From Paratractidigestivibacter sp963611755 (GTDB lineage Bacteria; Actinomycetota; Coriobacteriia; Coriobacteriales; Atopobiaceae), in contig CAVDTK010000015.1 in the NCBI GenBank assembly GCA_963611755.1, positions 1 to 24,252 of the forward strand: a DNA stretch of 24,252 nucleotides. Reading direction: 5' to 3'. Positions within the stretch are counted from its first letter, which is position 1, and the number at the start of each line of letters is the position of its first letter. The position numbers were made by a program, and so were the translations under genes. Shown here one piece after another: positions 6,209-13,039 of the stretch. The notes under the pieces are model-generated. The model was given only the letters and a program-made list of their open reading frames with translations, ran no database searches and had not been told where the DNA came from.

Positions 6209-7654
6209 CTACGCTGCGTCGCGGCGCAGCGTGAAGGTGTCGGTGTAGATCAGCGTCTCGTCATAGGGGATGAGCAAGAACGACCCCGTGTGGCGATACG
6301 TGCTGGTCGCCTTGGCGGTGATGGCCGAGGCGTCGCTTGCGCTGCCAAAGTCCAGCTCAACAGAAACAGTGCCGTTGACCTGCTGCGGAAGGTCGCCGGT
6401 AAAGATCAGGCCGCCCTCCTCGCCGGTCAGGCTCGCGGTCAGGTCAAGCGCGCTGAACGTAAAGTCGCCGTCCGTGCCGGCGCTGTCTTTATCGGGCCGC
6501 GCGTGGAAGTGTGCGATGCCGTCGACCTTGGCGGTGAGCTTGGGCGCCGCGCCGTCCTTTGCCGGGTCGACCTTGGTGATGGTCACGCGCAGCGGCGCGG
6601 CGGAAGCGGCCAGGCACTTGGTGCCGTCGGTCTCCTGAGCCTGGAAGGTCGACTGCCAGGTTCCCAACAGGGCATCGTAGCTGGCCGTCTTTGCGTTATC
6701 GGCGTTGTCCACGCTCACCGAGTCGATCTCCCAGACGCCGCTCGTCTGTTTAAACGAGAAGACCACGGTCAGGTCGCATTCGTAGGACACAAAGCTCGAG
6801 GCCTTCTTGCAGGTGAGCTTCACGGTGTCGGTCTGGGCGTCGGCGTTGAAGTCCTCGCTCTCGATCTTGGTGCTGGCGGTGGCGTAGAGGGCGAGCAGGG
6901 TCGTCTCGCTGTCCGCGGCGTTTGCGCTGGTAGAAGAGCTGACGGCGGTCTTCTCGCCTGCTTCGTCGCCGAGAGAATCCTCCGCCTTCTGAAGGATCTC
7001 GTCGATGTTGGCGCGCACGCCCGACTGGTTGATGCCGGCCGTGGCCTCGAACGAGGTCTTGGCGTCCACGGGAAGGCCCGTGGCCACCCACTCGCCGTTT
7101 ACCTTGGCGTATCCCAGGGTCGCCGTGGTCACGGCTTTGACCGCGGAGCTCTTCCAGGTCAGCGCCACGTCGGCGCTCGCGTAGGCCGAGGCGCCAAACT
7201 GCGCGGCCGAGGACTCGACTGCGGTGGCGTTGCGGCTAGCCGAGCGCACCTTGGCGCTTTCAAAGACCAAAAGGTCGTCGGCGGAGAAATCGTTGGCTCC
7301 GCACTCGGGCGCGGATATCCTGAGCTGGGCGTCGTTTAAAATCGTCGCCTCATCGGGGATGCCTGTGGTGTGGCGATAGGCCACAACGAGAAACACCGCC
7401 ACAAAGCAGAGAAACCCGGCAAAGACGATGCTCGCGGCCTTGCGCTGGGCCACGAACTGCCTGGCCGCCGCAATGCGCCCCTGCACGAAGCCCTTCTCGC
7501 CAGCGCTGCCAGCGCCAGCGGTATCTCCGCCAACGCCGCCCTCGCCGTCGCCCGCCGTGCCCTTCTTAGCCCTATCAAGCGAGGTCGTTGGCATGGCCGG
7601 GCGCTCCAAGGTCGCGTCCGGTTTGGGCTCGTGCGTCTGCTGCTCTTCTGACAT
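6209..7654 (-). CDS. Single-pass membrane protein of unknown function with duplicated extracytoplasmic domain
   Basis: 481-aa protein I cannot assign to a named family. The N-terminus (1-70) is hydrophilic and Gly/Ala/Thr-rich, then comes one membrane segment (about 74-93, AASIVFAGFLCFVAVFLVVA), and the remaining ~385 residues should face outside. Two parts of that region resemble each other: about 163-197 (LTWK...LGYAKVNGEWVATGLPVD) and about 278-316 (VKLTCKK...VVFSFKQTSGVWEIDSVSVD), suggesting a duplicated small beta-rich domain. The C-terminal ~150 residues begin LLGTWQ and alternate polar and hydrophobic strands, like a lipocalin-type barrel. The ATG at 7652-7654 has GAGGAGAAG directly upstream; an in-frame TTG 12 bases earlier lies in that ribosome site and is less likely. 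It sits alone on the minus strand between rpmE and prfA. Confidence 0.8.
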   Translation of the reverse strand: MSEEQQTHEPKPDATLERPAMPTTSLDRAKKGTAGDGEGGVGGDTAGAGSAGEKGFVQGRIAAARQFVAQRKAASIVFAGFLCFVAVFLVVAYRHTTGIPDEATILNDAQLRISAPECGANDFSADDLLVFESAKVRSASRNATAVESSAAQFGASAYASADVALTWKSSAVKAVTTATLGYAKVNGEWVATGLPVDAKTSFEATAGINQSGVRANIDEILQKAEDSLGDEAGEKTAVSSSTSANAADSETTLLALYATASTKIESEDFNADAQTDTVKLTCKKASSFVSYECDLTVVFSFKQTSGVWEIDSVSVDNADNAKTASYDALLGTWQSTFQAQETDGTKCLAASAAPLRVTITKVDPAKDGAAPKLTAKVDGIAHFHARPDKDSAGTDGDFTFSALDLTASLTGEEGGLIFTGDLPQQVNGTVSVELDFGSASDASAITAKATSTYRHTGSFLLIPYDETLIYTDTFTLRRDAA

Positions 7655-7728
7655 GCTTCTCCTCAAAAGTTGGATCTCTATAGTGTCGCGCCCACGCGCG
7701 TTGGTTTTTGGCTGCTTAGGTATATCAT

Positions 7729-7765
7729 TAACTCCGTATGAGTAAATATATGCGCACGGGAGTTA
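7729..7765 (+). promoter_or_regulatory. Hairpin that would sequester the prfA ribosome site
   Basis: TAACTCC-GT (7729-7737) can pair with AC-G-GGAGTTA (7756-7765) with one bulged G, closing an 18-base AT-rich loop. The right arm contains GGGAG (7758-7762), the prfA ribosome site. ATG at 7765 opens a 6-codon reading frame (7765-7785) overlapping the prfA start in another frame. A role in translation control is inference. Confidence 0.35.
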
Positions 7766-7769
7766 TGAA

Positions 7770-8837
7770 ATGCGTGAGAGATTAGAGAAGATCATCGCTG
7801 CGTACCAGGAGCTCGAGGCCAAGCTGATGGACCCGGCCGTCGCCTCGGACCCCAAAGAGTACGCCCGCCTGGCCAAGGAGCACTCCGGCCAGACCGAGCT
7901 TGTCGAGAAGGCCCGTGAGTACCTGGGCGCCCTCGACGACATCGACGCCGCCAAAGAGATGCTGCACGAGGCCTCCGACGCGGACGAGAAGGCCATGCTG
8001 CAGGAGGACATCTCCGCCAACGAGGAGAAGCTCCCCGCGCTGGAGGACGAGATCAAGATCTTGCTGATCCCGGCCGACCCCAACGACGACAAGGACACCA
8101 TCGTCGAGATCCGCGGCGCCGCGGGCGGCGACGAGGCGGCAATCTTCGCCGGCGACCTCTTCAAGATGTACGAGCGCTTTGCCGCTTCCAAGGGCTGGAA
8201 GGTCGAGGTTCTCTCGAGCAGCCCGTCCGATGCCGGCGGCTACAAGACCATCGAGTTCAAGGTCACGGGCGACAAGGTCTACTCCGTCATGAAGTACGAG
8301 GCCGGCACCCACCGTGTCCAGCGCGTTCCCAAGACCGAGAGCCAGGGCCGCATCCAGACCTCCACGGCAACCGTCGCCGTTCTCCCCGAGGCCGATGACA
8401 TCGACATCCACATCGAGCAGTCCGACCTGCGCATCGATACCTACTGCGCCTCCGGCCCTGGCGGCCAGTGCGTCAACACCACGTACTCGGCTGTGCGCAT
8501 CACCCACCTGCCCACCAACACCGTGGTGCAGTCCCAGGACCAGCGCTCGCAGATCCAGAACCGCGAGGTCTGCATGCAGATGCTGCGTGCCCGCTTGTAC
8601 GAGGCCGAGCTCGAGCGTCAGCAGGCCGAGGTAGGCGCCGAGCGCTCCAGCCAGATCGGCCACGGCAACCGTTCCGAGAAGATCCGCACCTACAACCTGC
8701 CGCAGGACCGCGTGACCGATCACCGCATCGGTTTCAACTCTACCTACAACGGCGTCCTTCTCGGCAACAGCCTCTCTGACGTCATCGAGGCCTTGGCGGC
8801 CGCCGAGCGTGCCGAGAAGCTGGCGCAAAGCGTCTAA
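7770..8837 (+). CDS. prfA: Peptide chain release factor 1
   Basis: RF1 (355 aa, normal length), which reads UAA and UAG stop codons and triggers peptide release on the ribosome. Domain 1 is the helical N-terminal region (about 1-100), followed by the core. The stop-codon recognition tripeptide position reads PKT (187-189) within RVPKTESQGRIQTST, at the PxT site of RF1. The release motif GPGGQCVNT spans 229-237 with GGQ at 231-233; its Gln is the methylation target of PrmC, encoded just downstream. The ATG at 7770 follows GGGAG at 7 bases. It is closed by a strong terminator. In many bacteria prfA and prmC are adjacent; here a small regulator gene separates them. Confidence 0.97.
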   Translation: MRERLEKIIAAYQELEAKLMDPAVASDPKEYARLAKEHSGQTELVEKAREYLGALDDIDAAKEMLHEASDADEKAMLQEDISANEEKLPALEDEIKILLIPADPNDDKDTIVEIRGAAGGDEAAIFAGDLFKMYERFAASKGWKVEVLSSSPSDAGGYKTIEFKVTGDKVYSVMKYEAGTHRVQRVPKTESQGRIQTSTATVAVLPEADDIDIHIEQSDLRIDTYCASGPGGQCVNTTYSAVRITHLPTNTVVQSQDQRSQIQNREVCMQMLRARLYEAELERQQAEVGAERSSQIGHGNRSEKIRTYNLPQDRVTDHRIGFNSTYNGVLLGNSLSDVIEALAAAERAEKLAQSV

Positions 8838-8868
8838 GGGTTGCTTAAGCAACATAATTTATTTGTTT

Positions 8869-8906
8869 AACCCACGTAGGCGCGCGTCGTCTACGTGGGT
8901 TTTGTT
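8869..8906 (+). terminator. Rho-independent terminator of prfA
   Basis: AACCCACGTAG (8869-8879) pairs perfectly with CTACGTGGGTT (8891-8901) over an 11-base loop and is followed by TTTTGTTT. A smaller palindrome GTTGCTTAAGCAAC sits just upstream at 8840-8853. Located 31 bases after the prfA stop. Confidence 0.88.
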
Positions 8907-8945
8907 TATGTAAGAGTGTCAATAATGAACATTCTCTGGCAAAAA

Positions 8946-8976
8946 TTGATCGGGGGGGGGTAGACTGTCATTCAAT
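8946..8976 (+). promoter_or_regulatory. Promoter region with G9 tract upstream of winged-helix gene
   Basis: Possible elements are TTGATC (8946-8951), a run of nine G (8952-8960), TAGACT (8961-8966) and TTCAAT (8971-8976). TTGATC to TTCAAT is 19 bases; TAGACT lacks a -35 at the usual distance. Which hexamers are used cannot be decided from sequence. Further G runs (G6 near 8986, G5 near 8997) follow in the leader. Confidence 0.4.
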
Positions 8977-9047
8977 AGCATTGTCGGGGGGCAATGCGGG
9001 GGAAAGATTCAAACTTTTATCCGCTAGGGGGCTAAGAGAGGAAAACG

Positions 9048-9290
9048 ATGACGGAAGAGATTTTCCGCCTGACGCCTACGGGGAAGCATATACTCGATTT
9101 TCTGACGGACAACATGGACAAGTCCGTCACCAAGGCAGAGATTGCGCAAGGCGTGGGTTGTGCCGAGAAGACCGCGGACCGCTTGATGAAAAAGATGCGC
9201 GAGGCCGGCCTTATCGAGGTCAAAGAGAACTGGTCCGATACGGGCGCGCAACTGGCCAACACCTACACGGTTAAACAAATCGCAGGTTAG
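9048..9290 (+). CDS. Small winged-helix (MarR-like) DNA-binding protein
   Basis: 80-aa protein that appears to be a bare winged-helix domain. LTPTGKHILDFLTDNMDKSVTKAEIAQGVGCAEKTADRLMKKMREAGLIEV (about 8-58) has the pattern of helix 1, helix-turn-helix and recognition helix; the wing probably follows in KENWSDTGAQLANTYTV. There is no ligand or dimerisation domain beyond this. The ATG has AGAGAGGA six to seven bases upstream. The gene stands alone between prfA and prmC-tsaC, behind its own G-rich promoter region and followed by two hairpins, so it looks monocistronic. Its targets are unknown. Whether it controls the flanking translation genes cannot be told from sequence. Confidence 0.78.
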   Translation: MTEEIFRLTPTGKHILDFLTDNMDKSVTKAEIAQGVGCAEKTADRLMKKMREAGLIEVKENWSDTGAQLANTYTVKQIAG

Positions 9291-9323
9291 GCGCTTCTCA
9301 CAATCTAATATGTGGACGAATCG

Positions 9324-9347
9324 TGCACGGGCTTTGGGGCCCGCGCA
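9324..9347 (+). terminator. Hairpin after winged-helix gene
   Basis: TGCACGGGC (9324-9332) pairs with GCCCGCGCA (9339-9347) with one mismatch and a 6-base loop. It lies 34 bases after the stop codon. There is no T-run after it, so it may act as a transcript-stabilising or Rho-assisted end rather than a classical terminator. Confidence 0.35.
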
Positions 9348-9386
9348 TTTGAGAGGCATCTTCTCGCAACTAAATAAAGCGCAGGC

Positions 9387-9424
9387 ACAAGGGGCTGTCA
9401 GGATTTGACCTGATAGCCCCTTGT
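9387..9424. terminator. Long 16-bp hairpin in the gap before prmC
   Basis: ACAAGGGGCTGTCAGG (9387-9402) pairs with CCTGATAGCCCCTTGT (9409-9424) with a single G-T wobble and a 6-base loop. It is the longest hairpin in the window. The sequence after it (CAGTTACTTG) is not a T-run, so it could be a terminator, a processing site or part of a small RNA. Confidence 0.5.
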
Positions 9425-9436
9425 CAGTTACTTGAT

Positions 9437-9456
9437 AGGTTTGGCGCAACCTTTTT
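9437..9456 (+). terminator. Small hairpin followed by T-run
   Basis: AGGTT (9437-9441) pairs AACCT (9448-9452) over TGGCGC and runs into TTTTT (9452-9456). The stem is only 5 bp, so it is weak, but it has the T-run missing from the longer hairpin just upstream. Confidence 0.35.
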
Positions 9457-9526
9457 AAGAGGTGGGCTGTCCGCGCGCATGCCTGGGCTATGCTTTTTCC
9501 CACAAACGCGAGCAGGGGAGAGAAAC

Positions 9527-11107
9527 ATGCAGCAAGAAGAGCCGTGGACCGTCAAGAAGGTCCTGGACTGGACCGTTGGCTACCTGGAGCGCAGCGGAGA
9601 CGAGCACCCGCGGCTTTCCGCGGAATGGCTGCTGTGCGCGGCGTGCGGCCTCACGCGCGTGGGCATCTATACCAGCTTCGATAAGCCGCTGACGCCCGAG
9701 GAGCTGGCCAGCATGCACGCGGCCATCGAGCGCCGCGCCGCCGGAGAGCCCCTGCAGTACGTCACCGGCGAGATGCCCTTCAGGCACATCGTCATGCGTT
9801 GCGAGAAGGGCGTCTTGATTCCGCGGCCCGAGACCGAGATCCTGGTTGACCTGGCCCTTGAGGGCGTGGACGCCGCCAACGCTGCGGCGGGCGGCCAGGG
9901 CGTCAACGTCTTGGAGGTGGGCACGGGCACGGGCTGCGTCGCCCTGTCCATCGCACAGGAGCGCCCCGGCACCCATGTGGTGGCAACCGACCTTTCTCCC
10001 ATAGCCTTTGACCTGGCAAAACGTAACCGCGACTCGCTGGGCCTGGGCGACGCCGTCGACATCGTCTTGACCGACCTGGCCGCAGACGTCGATCCGGCGC
10101 TCATGGGCACCTTCGCGGTCCTGGTCTCCAACCCACCCTACATCCCCACGCGCGTCCTGGCCGAGGAGGTCCCTGCCGAGGTTCGCGACAACGAGCCTGA
10201 GCTGGCCCTCGATGGGGGAGCAGACGGCCTGGATGTCTTCCGCCGCCTGCTCAAGCTGGCGCCCGCAGCGCTGTGCCCGGGCGGCATGCTCGCGGTTGAG
10301 CTCTTTGAGGAGAGCCTAGAAGACGCGGCCCGTCTCGCCCGCGAGGCCGGCGGCTGGGCACGCGTCGAGATCCACGAGGACCTCACGCACCGCCCCCGCA
10401 TCCTCGTGGCCGTGCGAGAGGGGAGCCTGCCGGGCGCCTCCCCCGTACTTGAGGCAAAGACGGTGAAGGTCGACCCCAATAACCCGCAGGTAGAAGTGGT
10501 CGAGAAGGTCGCGGTGGCGGCCCGCGACGGCAAGGTCCTGGTCCTGCCCGCGGACTCCGTCTACGGCCTGGCCTGCGCCGCGACCGCCGATAACCCCGCG
10601 CACCGCCGCATCTTCAAGATCAAGCGCCGCGACCTTTCGCAGACCCTGCCGTGGTTCGTCTCGCGCGAGAACGGCCTGGAGCGCTGGGGCAAAGACGTGC
10701 CCGACTATGCCAAGAAGCTGGCTCAAGCCTTCTGGCCGGGCGCCCTTACTCTGGTGGTCAAGGCGGCAGACGACATCGCGCCCGAGTATGCGCAGGTAGA
10801 CGCCCAGGATCCGGCTGCCGAGCCGACGATTGCCCTGCGTGCCCCCGGCTCAGAGCTTATCGAGAAGGTCGTCCGCGCCCTCGACGCCCCGCTCGCCCAG
10901 ACCAGCGCGAACCTTCACGGGATGCCCGCCGCCACCAGCGCCGCCGCCCTCGACCCCGCCCTTCTCCGCGAGGCCGACCTGGTGGTCGACGGCGGTCCGT
11001 CTCCTCTCGCCACGCCCTCAACGATCGTCGATTGCACGAAACCGGACGTTCATGTGTTGCGAGAAGGTGCAATTTCCACGGAGCAGATCATGGCCGTGTT
11101 ACGCTAG
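9527..11107 (+). CDS. prmC-tsaC: Fused PrmC (RF glutamine methyltransferase) - TsaC (threonylcarbamoyl-AMP synthase)
   Basis: 526-aa fusion of two enzymes of translation. The N-terminal ~298 residues are PrmC/HemK, which methylates the GGQ glutamine of release factors: helical domain (1-85), PRPETE (99-104), EVGTGTG SAM site (130-136) and the catalytic NPPY (202-205). After a linker (~300-325) comes a YrdC/TsaC domain, which makes threonylcarbamoyl-AMP for the t6A37 modification of ANN-decoding tRNAs: LPADSVYGLAC (340-350), KIKRRDLSQTLPWFVS (364-379), RAP (438-440), TSAN (459-462) and GPSPLATPSTIVD (490-502). No Sua5 C-terminal domain is present. The ATG at 9527 is chosen because GGGGAG lies seven bases upstream. 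TATGCT (9489-9494) may be a -10. It follows prfA, its likely substrate gene. Confidence 0.93.
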   Translation: MQQEEPWTVKKVLDWTVGYLERSGDEHPRLSAEWLLCAACGLTRVGIYTSFDKPLTPEELASMHAAIERRAAGEPLQYVTGEMPFRHIVMRCEKGVLIPRPETEILVDLALEGVDAANAAAGGQGVNVLEVGTGTGCVALSIAQERPGTHVVATDLSPIAFDLAKRNRDSLGLGDAVDIVLTDLAADVDPALMGTFAVLVSNPPYIPTRVLAEEVPAEVRDNEPELALDGGADGLDVFRRLLKLAPAALCPGGMLAVELFEESLEDAARLAREAGGWARVEIHEDLTHRPRILVAVREGSLPGASPVLEAKTVKVDPNNPQVEVVEKVAVAARDGKVLVLPADSVYGLACAATADNPAHRRIFKIKRRDLSQTLPWFVSRENGLERWGKDVPDYAKKLAQAFWPGALTLVVKAADDIAPEYAQVDAQDPAAEPTIALRAPGSELIEKVVRALDAPLAQTSANLHGMPAATSAAALDPALLREADLVVDGGPSPLATPSTIVDCTKPDVHVLREGAISTEQIMAVLR

Positions 11108-11147
11108 CGTGGAACGTGCCTATCGACCGCTTTTGGAAGGATGATCA

Positions 11148-11621
11148 ATGCGCATTGCCGTTGCCTCTGACCACGCCGGCTTCATCCAGAAGGCTCCCAT
11201 CATCGAGCACCTGGAGTCTTTGGGCCACGAGGTCCTCGACCTGGGCCCCGCGACCGACGACCGTTGCGACTACCCCGACTTCGGCGATAAGGTCGGCCGC
11301 GCCGTCGCTTCCGGCAAGGCGGACCGCGGCGTCGTTATCTGCGGCACCGGCCTTGGCATCGCCATGACCGCCGACAAGGTCCCCGGCGTGCGCGCCGTGC
11401 CCATCCAGACCGTCGAGTTCGCCACCCTTTGCCGCGAGCACAACAACGCCAACGTCATCGGCCTGTCCGGGCGCTTTGTCCCGCTGGAGCTCAACTGCCA
11501 GATCGTGGACACCTTCCTCACCACCGAGTTCGGCGGTGGCCGCCACACGGGCCGCGTCGAGAAGATGATGCGCGAGGACGATCCCGCCTTCGAGGGCGTT
11601 CCCGAGGACTTCGGAATGTAA
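11148..11621 (+). CDS. rpiB: Ribose-5-phosphate isomerase B
   Basis: RpiB (157 aa), a cytoplasmic sugar-phosphate isomerase interconverting ribose 5-phosphate and ribulose 5-phosphate in the pentose phosphate pathway. The N-terminal SDHAG (7-11), the DYPD at 41-44, the active-site loop CGTGLG (65-70, Cys65 the expected catalytic base) and REHNNANV (96-103) are all RpiB/LacAB hallmarks. The ATG follows AAGGATGA, 40 bases after prmC-tsaC, and the two are probably co-transcribed. A GC hairpin follows. Position between tsaC and glyA matches the order in Firmicutes. Confidence 0.96.
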   Translation: MRIAVASDHAGFIQKAPIIEHLESLGHEVLDLGPATDDRCDYPDFGDKVGRAVASGKADRGVVICGTGLGIAMTADKVPGVRAVPIQTVEFATLCREHNNANVIGLSGRFVPLELNCQIVDTFLTTEFGGGRHTGRVEKMMREDDPAFEGVPEDFGM

Positions 11622-11629
11622 ATACCATC

Positions 11630-11650
11630 GCCCCTGGCCTTGCCGGGGGC
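11630..11650 (+). terminator. GC hairpin between rpiB and glyA
   Basis: GCCCCTGGC (11630-11638) pairs GCCGGGGGC (11642-11650), with one T-G wobble and a 3-base loop, eight bases after the rpiB stop. No T-run follows, so termination may be partial, leaving read-through into glyA. Confidence 0.5.
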
Positions 11651-11696
11651 GCTGTTATATGACATGCGTCGCTTTACATATAGAGAGGGGAACAAC

Positions 11697-12953
11697 ATGT
11701 ATATGGAGAACCTTCGCGAGGCCGACCCCGAGATCTTTGAGGCCATCGGAGACGAGCTGCGCCGCCAGCGCAACTCCATCGAGCTCATTGCGTCCGAGAA
11801 CTTCGTTTCCGAGGCCGTGATGGAGGCAGTGGGCTCCTGCCTTACCAACAAGTACGCCGAGGGCCTTCCCGGCAAGCGCTATTACGGCGGCTGCTGGGCC
11901 GTCGACAAGGTCGAGGACCTGGCGCGCGACCGCGTGTGTAAGCTCTTTGGCGCCAAGTTCTCCAACGTTCAGCCTCACTCCGGTGCCCAGGCCAACTACG
12001 CCGCCCTCGCGGCCATGGTCAAGCCCGGCGACACCGTCATGGGCATGAGCCTGGACAACGGCGGCCACCTCACCCACGGCTCGCCCGCCAACTTCTCGGG
12101 CAAGCTCTACAACATCGTCTCTTACGGCCTCAACCCCGAGACCGAGCGCATCGACTTTGACGACGTGGCCGCCAAGGCCGCCGAGTACAAGCCCAAGGTC
12201 ATCATCGCCGGCGCCTCGGCCTACCCGCGTACCATCGACTTCGAGCGCTTTGCCCAGATCGCCCACGACAACGGCGCCAAGCTCATGGTCGACATGGCCC
12301 ACATCGCGGGCCTCGTGGCCACCGGCCGCCACCCCAGCCCGGTGCCTTACGCCGACGTCACCACCTCCACCACGCACAAGACCCTGCGCGGCCCGCGCGG
12401 CGGCATCATCTTGACCAACGACGAGGACCTGGCCAAAAAGCTCAACTCCGCCGTCTTCCCCGGCACCCAGGGCGGCCCGCTCGAGCACGTCATCGCCGGC
12501 AAGGCCGTCGCCTTTGGCGAGGCCCTGCAGCCCAGCTTCGCGGACTACACCGACGCCATTCTCGTCAACGCCAAGGCCCTGGGCCGCGGCATGGAGTCGC
12601 GCGGCCTGCGCCTTGTCACCGGCGGCACCGACAACCACCTGCTGCTCGTTGACCTCACGCCCGCCGGCGACGTCACCGGCAAGGACGCGGAGCGCGCCCT
12701 GGACGAGGTCGGCATCACCGTCAACAAGAACACGATCCCCGGCGAGAAGCGCTCGCCGTTCGTGACCTCCGGCATCCGCGTGGGTTCCGCCGCGGCCACC
12801 ACGCGCGGCTTCACCGAGCAGGAGTGCGAGCGCATCGGCCAGCTCATCGGCGACGTCGTGTCCGGCATCAACGACCCCGACATCATCGACAGGACCCACG
12901 CCGAGGTCCGCGAGCTTCTCGCCGTCCACCCGCTTTACCCCACCTTGGACTAG
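11697..12953 (+). CDS. glyA: Serine hydroxymethyltransferase
   Basis: GlyA (418 aa), a PLP enzyme converting serine plus tetrahydrofolate to glycine plus 5,10-methylene-THF, the main cytoplasmic source of one-carbon units. Visible are IELIASENF (28-36), GKRYYGG (59-65), VQPHSGAQAN (91-100), VDMAHIAGLVA (198-208, with Asp199 at the pyridine-nitrogen position) and the PLP lysine motif TTSTTHKTLRGPRGG (222-236, Lys228). The ATG at 11697 is preferred because AGAGAGGGG stands upstream at the right distance; the frame is open 19 codons further but through a hairpin. A second in-frame ATG is two codons later. It depends on folate made by folP-folK in the same window. Confidence 0.97.
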   Translation: MYMENLREADPEIFEAIGDELRRQRNSIELIASENFVSEAVMEAVGSCLTNKYAEGLPGKRYYGGCWAVDKVEDLARDRVCKLFGAKFSNVQPHSGAQANYAALAAMVKPGDTVMGMSLDNGGHLTHGSPANFSGKLYNIVSYGLNPETERIDFDDVAAKAAEYKPKVIIAGASAYPRTIDFERFAQIAHDNGAKLMVDMAHIAGLVATGRHPSPVPYADVTTSTTHKTLRGPRGGIILTNDEDLAKKLNSAVFPGTQGGPLEHVIAGKAVAFGEALQPSFADYTDAILVNAKALGRGMESRGLRLVTGGTDNHLLLVDLTPAGDVTGKDAERALDEVGITVNKNTIPGEKRSPFVTSGIRVGSAAATTRGFTEQECERIGQLIGDVVSGINDPDIIDRTHAEVRELLAVHPLYPTLD

Positions 12954-12974
12954 TCGCCCCAATTGGACTAGACT
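12945..12974 (+). promoter_or_regulatory. Probable upp promoter (TTGGAC-18-TAGACT)
   Basis: TTGGAC (12945-12950) and TAGACT (12969-12974) are 18 bases apart, 65 bases before the upp start. TTGGACTAG occurs twice here (12945-12953 and 12964-12972), a 9-base direct repeat with a 19-base period that could also be a regulator site. The -35 overlaps the last codons of glyA. Confidence 0.45.
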
Positions 12975-12993
12975 GGTAGCCCATTTTGGATTC

Positions 12994-13023
12994 AGGCCTC
13001 GCCGCAGCAGCGGCGGGGCCTTT
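12994..13023 (+). terminator. Terminator-like hairpin in the upp leader
   Basis: AGGCCTCGCCGC (12994-13005) pairs GCGGCGGGGCCT (13010-13021) over AGCA with one wobble, then TTT. It ends only six bases before the upp ribosome site. It could terminate glyA transcripts, or act as an attenuator in mRNA started at the proposed upp promoter. Confidence 0.6.
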
Positions 13024-13039
13024 ATGTGAAGGGACGGCT

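Noticed and set aside
6083..7339. Long plus-strand frame (418 codons) after rpmE
   Set aside because: It lies antisense to the 481-aa membrane protein gene, begins inside the rpmE terminator and has no ribosome site. The minus-strand frame has a start, a membrane segment and sensible composition.
7655..7666. TTG start (MRRS...) for the unknown membrane protein
   Set aside because: The extra codons are the GAGGAGAAGC ribosome site itself; the ATG at 7654 is better placed.
8936..8962. Sigma-54-type promoter (TGGCA...TTGAT) before the winged-helix gene
   Set aside because: The GC element at the required distance is missing, and sigma-54 is not expected in this group.
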